Of a stretch of DNA of 7,710 nt, positions 1 through 4,643 are shown piece by piece. How positions within the stretch are numbered: position 1 is the stretch's first letter; the number at the start of each line of letters is the position of its first letter. A program made the position numbers and the translations under genes. The notes beneath the pieces were generated by a model. The model ran no database searches and was not told the DNA's origin. It saw only the letters and a program-made list of their open reading frames with translations. This DNA comes from Eggerthellaceae bacterium (GTDB lineage Bacteria > Actinomycetota > Coriobacteriia > Coriobacteriales > Eggerthellaceae): assembly GCA_900754955.1 (NCBI GenBank), contig CAAEEV010000077.1:1-7710 (forward strand). The letters run 5' to 3'.

Positions 1-279
1 CGGGCTGCGGGCGAGCTGCGGACCGCGAGCCGTCGGCGCCTTGCGGCGCTGCGCGACGTCGTGTTTCAGCACTATCTTCCTATTATGGCGCAACCCACCC
101 GTCCACGCAGCACTGCCCCTCGCTTTTTCGCGTTTTCTTCGAGAAACGAGGCGAGGGGTTCCGCTGCGGCCCAGCATGGCCGTCCCAACGCCGCGTCCGC
201 CCCTGGCGCGGCACCCGCCAGCACGACAGCGCCCCAGAGCAATCCCTCCTCCGTGTGGTGCCTCCATCGGAGGGGGTGC
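1..279. other. Intergenic / no supported gene at left edge
   Basis: No convincing gene is visible. Plus frame 1 is open from the window edge to a stop at 583-585, but it runs through the palindromic element and the AT-rich repeats before fic. Its composition is Arg/Pro/Ala-rich, as expected for translated GC-rich non-coding DNA. Its first residues (about 1-85) could be the tail of an upstream gene, which cannot be decided here. Two small hairpins are visible: CCCCTCGC (116-123) with GCGAGGGG (151-158), and CCCTCC (244-249) with GGAGGG (269-274). Neither is followed by a T-tract, so neither is a clear terminator. Confidence 0.5.
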
Positions 280-483
280 GGACGGGTCATTCGAGAAATC
301 TTCAAATTTTTCACCGAAGTATGCAGGCAGCAAGTTCCCAGAGAAGCGAAACGCCCCGCAAACAGGCTCCATCCAGCGAATATCCTGCGGTTTCAGCCCG
401 CAAAGCAAGCCGAAGCGCCCCCTCCAGCATCCCCTTCCGCATACTTCGGTGAAAAACAAGCAAAAAACGTCCCCGACCCGTCC
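280..483. repeat. Palindromic dispersed element, copy 1 (45-bp inverted arms)
   Basis: Two 45-nt inverted arms (280-324 and 439-483) enclose a 114-nt core. The outer tip GGACGGGTC (280-288) pairs with GACCCGTCC (475-483). The inner 18 nt TTTTTCACCGAAGTATGC (307-324) pairs perfectly with 439-456. The middle of each arm is diverged. A second copy with the same arm length and tips lies at 2061-2265, while the cores of the two copies look unrelated. No transposase, clear terminal duplication or conserved reading frame is visible. It could be a MITE/foldback-like mobile repeat or a structured intergenic element of the REP/BIME type. The repeat structure is certain; its nature is inferred. Confidence 0.85.
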
Positions 484-503
484 CGCCACCCCAAACAAGC
501 AAC

Positions 504-537
504 GCCTCTTGTTGTTAAGGACTTAACAACAAGAGGC
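504..537. repeat. Perfect 16-bp inverted repeat upstream of fic
   Basis: GCCTCTTGTTGTTAAG (504-519) and its exact reverse complement (522-537) are separated by two bases (GA). As DNA it is a near-continuous palindrome suited to a dimeric regulator. As RNA it would be a 16-bp stem with no workable loop unless the inner pairs open. There is no T-run on either side, so a simple intrinsic terminator is unlikely. It lies 119 bp before the fic start and shares the GTTAA/TTAAC core with the sites nearer the gene, but with a different half-site spacing. Confidence 0.8.
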
Positions 538-553
538 ACTTCGAAGCGTTTGC

Positions 554-580
554 TGTTAAATTTTGGGGTGTTTTTTAACG
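554..580. promoter_or_regulatory. Candidate operator, degenerate (TGTTAAATT-N9 type)
   Basis: TGTTAAATT (554-562), nine bases, then TTTTTAACG (572-580), which matches 6 of 9 positions of the right half-site AATTTAACA seen in the two better copies. The centre is 51 bp from that of the 605-631 site, close to five helical turns, as expected for cooperative binding. An outer inverted repeat AAGCGTT (544-550) / AACGCTT (577-583) overlaps it. Function is inferred from similarity to the two perfect copies. Confidence 0.45.
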
Positions 581-604
581 CTTAAACTCAATTCTCTACT
601 TTTA

Positions 605-631
605 TGTTAAATTCAATACCACAATTTAACA
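605..631. promoter_or_regulatory. Candidate fic operator: TGTTAAATT-N9-AATTTAACA
   Basis: A perfect inverted repeat with 9-bp half-sites (605-613 and 623-631), extended by one matching base on each side (604 and 632). It ends 25 bp before the fic ATG and 13 bp before its Shine-Dalgarno, so a bound protein would block the promoter or early transcript. The same half-sites with the same 9-bp spacer recur after the gene at 1958-1984. The winged-helix domain of the Fic protein itself is a plausible binder (inference). Confidence 0.6.
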
Positions 632-656
632 TTATTTTGGCAACAGGAGGACTTCG

Positions 657-1871
657 ATGAACTACCGCACCCTCAGAAGCCTGTTCCACGATCCTTCAGA
701 GAACGAAGCTGCGATCTACAACAGCCGCTTCTCCGACCCGCGCACCATCCACCTTGAAACAACCGTCAGGGGATTCCCTGCCTTCGTTTTCATGGCGCCA
801 GAGATATACGAGAACGCCATCGAGGCCTCGCGTCTTGACAAGGACATTCTCAAGCTCGAACTTGCGCTCCCCGAGCGAGCACTTGCCAACTATCGCAATA
901 GCTGCCTTATTGACGAAATCGTCATCACAAACGAGATCGAAGGCGTCAATTCAACGCGTCGAGAAATCGGGCAGGTGCTTGAGCGGCTCGAAAAGAACGA
1001 TCGACATGGGCGCTTTCTCGGAATTGTCCAAAAGTACGCGCTGCTGCAAGCGCGATCCGCTATCCCCCTGAAAACGTGCGCCGACGTGCGTGCGCTTTAC
1101 GACGATCTCGTGCTCGACGAGGTAAAGCAATCAGATCCCAGCAACGCACCCGACGGCCGGTATTTCCGCAGAAACATAACGCATGTTGTCGACCAGGCTG
1201 GCATTCCCATACATGACGGCATCGAACCCGAAGGACGCATCATCGAAGAGATGACGCGCGCGCTCGAACTGCTCAACAACGACGCGATCGAACCGCTCGT
1301 GCGGATTGCGGCTTTCCACTTCCTCTTCGGTTACATCCACCCGTTTTACGACGGAAACGGCCGAACGAGCAGGTTTATCAGCAGCTACTACGTCGCCAAG
1401 TATTTCGAGCCAATCGCCGGTCTCGGAATCTCGAACGCCATCAAGGAGAACATCGCCAAATACTACAAGGCTTTCAGCGTATGTGAGCACGATCTTAACA
1501 AGGGCGATCTAACGCCGTTTGTGATCGCGTTCACCGACATCATCGTGCAAGCTATGCGCAACTTGCGGGATTCGCTTGCCGAACGGAAAGAGGCGCTCAA
1601 AGGCACCCTGGCCTTCATCGGGGAATGCATTCCCGAGAAAAGCCAGCATGTTGCTGAAATACTGGCAACCGCCTCGCTGTTTACCTTCGATGGAATTGAC
1701 ACCGACCGCCTCACGCACGAAGAAGGGGTGACGCGGCAGACGCTCTCCAAGCGCTTGAAGCCGCTGCGGGAAAAAGGCCTCGTGACCACTACGAAGATCG
1801 GGCGACAGGCGTTCCACAAGCTCGACCTCGACCGACTCGAGGCACTCTGTAAGCAGAAAGAGGTTGGTTAG
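657..1871 (+). CDS. Fic-family protein AMP-transferase with C-terminal winged helix
   Basis: A 404-residue Fic protein, predicted to transfer AMP from ATP to a hydroxyl side chain of a target protein in the cytoplasm. The catalytic motif HPFYDGNGRTSR is complete at residues 228-239, with the essential His228. The N-terminal part (about 1-110) resembles the Fic_N domain and carries an inhibitory-helix motif, TNEIEG at 91-96, fitting (S/T)xxxE(G/N), so it is probably a self-inhibited class II Fic. Residues about 345-392 (GVTRQTLSKRLKPLREKGLV and following) look like a winged helix-turn-helix, suggesting DNA binding and autoregulation. The start is supported by AGGAGG at 645-650, six bases before the ATG. 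No antitoxin-like partner gene lies beside it. GC content is visibly lower than in the ilvA gene (sampled 60-base lines about 57% against 77%), hinting at acquisition. Target protein unknown. Confidence 0.93.
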   Translation: MNYRTLRSLFHDPSENEAAIYNSRFSDPRTIHLETTVRGFPAFVFMAPEIYENAIEASRLDKDILKLELALPERALANYRNSCLIDEIVITNEIEGVNSTRREIGQVLERLEKNDRHGRFLGIVQKYALLQARSAIPLKTCADVRALYDDLVLDEVKQSDPSNAPDGRYFRRNITHVVDQAGIPIHDGIEPEGRIIEEMTRALELLNNDAIEPLVRIAAFHFLFGYIHPFYDGNGRTSRFISSYYVAKYFEPIAGLGISNAIKENIAKYYKAFSVCEHDLNKGDLTPFVIAFTDIIVQAMRNLRDSLAERKEALKGTLAFIGECIPEKSQHVAEILATASLFTFDGIDTDRLTHEEGVTRQTLSKRLKPLREKGLVTTTKIGRQAFHKLDLDRLEALCKQKEVG

Positions 1872-1916
1872 CGGCGCCACGCTGTCGAACCTCGCTGCAG
1901 GATCGCGTTCTCTATC

Positions 1917-1932
1917 TGTTAACGCTTTAACA
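1917..1932. repeat. Small GTTAA palindrome after fic
   Basis: TGTTAA (1917-1922), four bases CGCT, then TTAACA (1927-1932). The stretch TTAACGCTTTAAC here closely resembles TTAACGCTTAAAC at 575-587 before the gene, so this motif also appears on both sides of fic. It may be part of the same protein-binding array. Confidence 0.45.
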
Positions 1933-1952
1933 TCAACGGGTGATTTCGAGAG

Positions 1953-1989
1953 GTTAGTGTTAAATTTCCTGGTGAAATTTAACACTAAC
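1953..1989. promoter_or_regulatory. Perfect 16-bp inverted repeat after fic containing the same operator
   Basis: GTTAGTGTTAAATTTC (1953-1968), a five-base spacer CTGGT, then the exact reverse complement (1974-1989). Within it TGTTAAATT-N9-AATTTAACA (1958-1984) has the same half-sites and spacing as 605-631 upstream. As RNA it could form a 16-bp stem and help end the fic transcript, but the stem is AT-rich and has no clean T-tract, so a protein-binding site is the better reading. Confidence 0.6.
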
Positions 1990-2060
1990 TCGCATTTTGC
2001 GCGCTGCTCCTTGGGCTTTTACGCGGGCAACGCGGAACGGCAGACGCACGCGACGGGCGC

Positions 2061-2265
2061 GGACGGGTTGTTCGGAAAATCTTCCAGTTTTTCACCGAAG
2101 TATGCGACCGGCGGGACGCGCTCGGCGGGGAGAGCTCCGCTGGACGGGAACGTCCAGTTGCTTGACCTGGGGTTTTGCGAGGCGATACGGAGCGCGACGC
2201 GCGCAGCGGCCTTCCGCCTTGCGTACTTCGGTGAAAAATCGGAAGAAAACGCCGCCAACCCGTCC
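2061..2265. repeat. Palindromic dispersed element, copy 2 (45-bp inverted arms)
   Basis: Arms at 2061-2105 and 2221-2265, each 45 nt, around a 115-nt core. The tip GGACGGGTT pairs with AACCCGTCC, and the inner block TTTTTCACCGAAGTATGC (2088-2105) pairs with GCGTACTTCGGTGAAAAA (2221-2238) with one T/C difference that still allows G-U pairing in RNA. Arm length, tip and inner block match copy 1. The core differs and holds its own hairpin, CTGGACG-GGAA-CGTCCAG (2140-2157). Confidence 0.85.
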
Positions 2266-2417
2266 GTAGGCGACAAGCCGCGCAGTGCGCCGCCCGCCAG
2301 CGGCAGATGCTTGCGGGCCTGCCACACGCGCATCAGAAAGTGATCGCGCGCCCGCGAGCGCACGCGCGCGCTCGCACGCGCACGCACTCGCACCCACCGC
2401 GCGCCGGCGCGCAACCC
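2266..2417. other. GC-rich spacer with alternating purine-pyrimidine tracts
   Basis: Non-coding spacer downstream of ilvA. It contains long strictly alternating runs (2358-2371 and 2373-2387), an inverted repeat GCGAGCGC (2354-2361) / GCGCTCGC (2368-2375), and a 14-bp self-complementary palindrome GCGCGCCGGCGCGC (2399-2412) five bases past the ilvA stop. The last could be part of the ilvA terminator on the minus strand, though no T-run follows it. I see no gene here. Confidence 0.4.
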
Positions 2418-3635
2418 CTACAGGTGCGCCTGGATGAGCCTCGGGCGCAGGCCCGCCTCTTCGAGCGCGCCCACGATGTGCATCTTGTGGTCGGTGCCGA
2501 ACGCCTCGATTGTGAGGCGCAGCTCCACGGCGGCGTTGCGGTTCGTGTTCACGAACTGGTTGTGGTCGAGGCGGATGACGTTGCCGCTCTCGTCCGCGAC
2601 GATCTGCGCCACGCGCACGAGCTCGCCCGGGCGGTCGGGCAGCAGCACCGACACCGTGAAGATGCGGTCGCGCATGATGAGGCCGTGCTGCACCACCGAC
2701 GACATGGTGATCACGTCCATGTTGCCGCCCGACAGCACGCACACCACCTTCTTCCCCGTGAAGCCGAGATGCTGCAGCGCCGCCACCGTGAGCAGGCCCG
2801 AGTTCTCCACGATCATCTTGTGGTGCTCCACCACGTCGAGGAACGCCGTGATGAGCTCATCGTCCTCAACGGTGATGATGTCGTCCACGTTGTCGCTCAC
2901 GTACGGGAACACGTGCTCGCCCGGTTCCTCGACCGCCGTGCCGTCGGCGATGGTGCTCACGTGCGGCAGTTTCACCACGTGGCCAGCCTCGAGCGACGCT
3001 TTCATGCACGCGGCGCCCGCGGGCTCCACGCCGATCACCTTGATGTTGGGGTTGAGCAGCTTCGCCAGCGTGGCCACGCCTGCCGCCAGCCCGCCGCCGC
3101 CGATGGGCACGAGGATGCAGTCGACAAGCGGAAGCTCCTGCACGATCTCCATGGCGATGGTGCCCTGGCCCGTTGCCACTGCGGGGTCGTCGAACGGGTG
3201 GATGAACGTGTAGCCGCGCTCGGCCGCGAGCTGCTGCGCGTGGGCGCACGCCTCGTCGTACACCTCGCCGTGCAGCACCACCTCGCCGCCGTAGTGCTTC
3301 GTGCGCTCCACCTTGATGAGCGGCGTGGTGGTGGGCATGACGATGGTCGACTTCGCGCCCATGCGCGTGGCGGCGAAAGCGACGCCCTGCGCGTGGTTGC
3401 CCGCCGATGCGGCAATGAGGCCGCGCGAACGCTCCTCGTCGGTGAGCGTGCTGATCTTGTAGTAGGCGCCGCGGACCTTGTATGCGCCCGTACGCTGCAT
3501 GTTCTCGGGCTTGAAGAACACGCGGTTGCCCGACAGGTCGCTGAAGTGCGGGCTCGCGATGAGCTTCGTCTCCTGAATCACCTCGCGCACCTTCGCGGCG
3601 GCTTGTTCGAACGCATCGAGCGTGAGCATTTCCAT
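2418..3635 (-). CDS. ilvA: Threonine ammonia-lyase (threonine deaminase), ACT-containing medium form
   Basis: A PLP enzyme of fold type II that converts L-threonine to 2-oxobutyrate and ammonia, the first step towards isoleucine or of threonine breakdown. The product is 405 residues from the chosen start. The PLP Schiff-base lysine is K53 in TGAYKVRGAYY, the substrate loop is SAGNHAQG (77-84), the phosphate-binding glycine loop is GGGGLAAG (179-186), and SGGN lies at 302-305. Residues about 325-402 (FTVSVLLPDRPGELVRVAQI and following) form one ACT domain, likely the allosteric site. This is longer than plain catabolic TdcB and shorter than the two-ACT biosynthetic enzyme, so whether it is biosynthetic or catabolic is open. 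An in-frame ATG lies 20 codons upstream at 3695, but the ATG at 3635 is preceded by GGAAAGAAGG at five-base spacing and starts at the family-like MEMLTLDAF. The partner gene ridA is divergent across the parS intergenic region. Confidence 0.95.
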   Translation of the reverse strand: MEMLTLDAFEQAAAKVREVIQETKLIASPHFSDLSGNRVFFKPENMQRTGAYKVRGAYYKISTLTDEERSRGLIAASAGNHAQGVAFAATRMGAKSTIVMPTTTPLIKVERTKHYGGEVVLHGEVYDEACAHAQQLAAERGYTFIHPFDDPAVATGQGTIAMEIVQELPLVDCILVPIGGGGLAAGVATLAKLLNPNIKVIGVEPAGAACMKASLEAGHVVKLPHVSTIADGTAVEEPGEHVFPYVSDNVDDIITVEDDELITAFLDVVEHHKMIVENSGLLTVAALQHLGFTGKKVVCVLSGGNMDVITMSSVVQHGLIMRDRIFTVSVLLPDRPGELVRVAQIVADESGNVIRLDHNQFVNTNRNAAVELRLTIEAFGTDHKMHIVGALEEAGLRPRLIQAHL

Positions 3636-3693
3636 GGAGACCTTCTTTCCGCAGCTCATTCGCATAGTTTCCGTGTGTTTTCGGGAAGCTTCC

Positions 3694-3699
3694 ACTATA
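3694..3699 (-). promoter_or_regulatory. Possible -10 box for ilvA
   Basis: On the minus strand the sequence reads TATAGT, a good -10 hexamer, about 60 bases before the chosen ilvA start. A weak -35 candidate, TTAAAC, lies 17 bases further upstream. If used, transcription would begin near 3686, inside the longer in-frame extension, which would also support the shorter start. Based on motif only. Confidence 0.3.
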
Positions 3700-3808
3700 G
3701 CCCTTCACGCGGCTGGGTTTAAGAAATTTCCCAAATCGAAACCTGCGGCATGTGCAAAACCGCAATAATGGCGAACGTGAGGAACGCGGGCGGCGCAACG
3801 GGCCCGCT

Positions 3809-3836
3809 GCGAGTCGCAGGCCGCGAGTCGCAGGCC
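3809..3836. repeat. 14-bp tandem direct repeat (two copies)
   Basis: GCGAGTCGCAGGCC occurs twice head to tail (3809-3822, 3823-3836) in the non-coding spacer beside parS. A loosely similar GC-rich string occurs at the left window edge (about 13-36). It looks like slippage-prone simple repeat DNA with no assigned role. Confidence 0.6.
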
Positions 3837-3892
3837 GCGCCCCACTCCGCATGCGCGTCGCTGCCCGCCGCATAGCGTGCTTCGGGAACAAA

Positions 3893-3908
3893 TGTTTCAC
3901 GTGAAACA
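3893..3908. promoter_or_regulatory. parS: parS centromere site (ParB/Spo0J binding)
   Basis: TGTTTCACGTGAAACA is a perfect match to the conserved chromosomal parS consensus, and the palindrome extends three further matching pairs on each side (3890-3911). ParB dimers bind parS, spread with CTP hydrolysis and recruit SMC and ParA for chromosome segregation. Its position in a non-coding gap between divergent genes is typical. Sites of this type usually lie near oriC, so the window may be origin-proximal, but no parA, parB or dnaA is present to confirm this. Short reading frames that start inside it (Met-Phe-His-Val-Lys-His) are artefacts of the site. Confidence 0.92.
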
Positions 3909-3960
3909 TTTCGCGCTGTGCGGATGGACGTCGCCGTGCGGGCGGGTGTCACCACGCTGT

Positions 3961-4040
3961 CGGACACGCCGCGCCCGCTGCGCTGCTGGACGCGCCACGC
4001 CCGCGCCGTACCCGCTGCGCTGCCGAGCGCGGCGTGTCCG
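3961..4040 (+). promoter_or_regulatory. Long-range hairpin in ridA leader
   Basis: CGGACACGCCGCG (3961-3973) pairs perfectly over 13 bases with CGCGGCGTGTCCG (4028-4040), enclosing 54 nt. The enclosed part repeats CCCGCTGCGCTGC (3974-3986, and again 4011-4023). The structure ends 45 bases before the ridA start, so it may lie in the ridA 5' leader or close off transcription entering from upstream. It does not match any riboswitch class I recognise and has no T-tract. Confidence 0.45.
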
Positions 4041-4085
4041 CCGCACGCCCGCTGCACCATCGAGCATCGAGAGAAAGAGGAACTC

Positions 4086-4472
4086 ATGAACGTTATCGCC
4101 ACCACTGACGCGCCTGCCGCCATCGGCCCCTACGTGCAGGGACGCATCGCGGGCGGGCTGCTGTTCGCGTCGGGCCAGATCGCGCTCGACCCCGCGACGG
4201 GCGAGCTCGTGGGCGCCACCGTGCAGGAGCAGACCGAGCAGGTTATGCGGAACGTGGCGGCGCTGCTCGCGGCGGCCGGTACCGACTTCAACCACGTGGT
4301 GAAGGCCACGTGCTTCCTCGCGAACATCGACGACTTCGCGGCCTTCAACGAAGTGTACGCCCGCTCGTTCGGCGAAGCCCGTCCCGCCCGTTCGGCCGTA
4401 GGCGTCGCCGGCCTGCCGAAGGGCGCCCTCGTCGAAGTAGAAGTCATCGCCGAAGTACCCCAGCAGGCGTAG
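4086..4472 (+). CDS. ridA: RidA-family enamine/imine deaminase
   Basis: A 128-residue cytosolic protein of the RidA (YjgF/YER057c/UK114) family, the usual full length for this trimeric enzyme. RidA hydrolyses 2-aminoacrylate and 2-aminocrotonate, reactive enamines released by PLP dehydratases such as IlvA, and so protects other PLP enzymes. Family signatures visible are GPYVQG (14-19, matching GPYSQA), SGQI (29-32), and PARSAVGVAGLPKGALVEVE (100-119). Arg102 and Glu119 in the last segment align with the catalytic Arg and Glu of the E. coli protein. AAAGAGG (4074-4080) lies five bases before the ATG. Lying next to and divergent from ilvA fits its role directly: the neighbour makes the toxic intermediate that this protein clears. 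All key residues seem present, so an active archetypal RidA rather than a divergent Rid subfamily is likely. Confidence 0.95.
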   Translation: MNVIATTDAPAAIGPYVQGRIAGGLLFASGQIALDPATGELVGATVQEQTEQVMRNVAALLAAAGTDFNHVVKATCFLANIDDFAAFNEVYARSFGEARPARSAVGVAGLPKGALVEVEVIAEVPQQA

Positions 4473-4497
4473 AGCGAGGAACGGGAGGGACGGCAGG

Positions 4498-4530
4498 GGG
4501 GCGGCAGCCCCAAGCGCCAAACGCCGCCCC
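4498..4530 (+). terminator. Possible ridA terminator hairpin
   Basis: GGGGCGGC (4498-4505) and GCCGCCCC (4523-4530) form an 8-bp GC stem with a 17-nt loop, 25 bases after the ridA stop. There is no following T-run, so an intrinsic terminator is only weakly supported. Confidence 0.35.
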
Positions 4531-4543
4531 AGCCACCTCACCT

Positions 4544-4631
4544 AAAGTTCCGTATTTCGTGCATATTCACACCCTAAAAGTTCTGCATTTCGTGCTAATC
4601 TCGCTTCATAAAGTTCTGCATTTCGTGCATA
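4544..4631 (+). repeat. Three 19-bp direct repeats (iterons) with exact 33-bp period
   Basis: Copies begin at 4544, 4577 and 4610. Copies 2 and 3 share AAAGTTCTGCATTTCGTGC exactly; copy 1 differs at two positions (C and T in place of T and C within the TCTGCA part). The spacers are 14 nt each and unrelated in sequence. Copies 1 and 3 are followed by ATA. The period is close to three helical turns, so proteins bound at each copy would sit on nearly the same DNA face. The last copy ends 12 bp before the ATPase ATG and directly abuts its GGGGAG ribosome-binding site. It is most simply a regulatory array for the ATPase gene. It is not a CRISPR: repeats and spacers are too short. Confidence 0.88.
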
Positions 4632-4643
4632 CGGGGAGATAAA

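Noticed and set aside
504..537. Intrinsic terminator
   Set aside because: The centre is only two bases and no T-run follows on either strand.
41..585. Two overlapping plus-strand frames at the left edge (161 and 174 codons)
   Set aside because: Both run through the palindromic element and the AT-rich repeats before fic, lack a good ribosome-binding site and show no protein-like pattern.
2019..2742. Minus-strand frames crossing palindromic copy 2 and the ilvA end
   Set aside because: The ilvA frame is unambiguous across the overlap, and the rest is repeat and simple GC sequence.
3636..3695. Longer ilvA start at 3695
   Set aside because: The extra 20 residues do not resemble the family N terminus, the start lacks a good Shine-Dalgarno, and a possible -10 box overlaps it.
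2307..3722. Long plus-strand open frame of 471 codons opposite ilvA
   Set aside because: It is antisense to a clear PLP enzyme with all motifs intact. Its His/Val/Arg-rich composition is the usual reflection of GC-rich codons on the other strand.
2866..3909. Minus-strand open frame of 347 codons starting in the parS site
   Set aside because: It overlaps ilvA in another frame, is Arg/Ala/His-rich without domain signals, and its start MFHVKH is simply the translated parS.
4544..4631. Short CRISPR array
   Set aside because: Only three repeats of 19 nt with 14-nt spacers, no cas genes, and location directly at a gene start; a regulatory array fits better.
4310..4642. Plus-strand frame encoding an 11-residue repeat (KVLHFV...)
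   Set aside because: The periodicity comes from the 33-bp DNA repeats (33 bp equals 11 codons). The upstream part overlaps ridA in another frame and the differing spacers do not look selected as protein.
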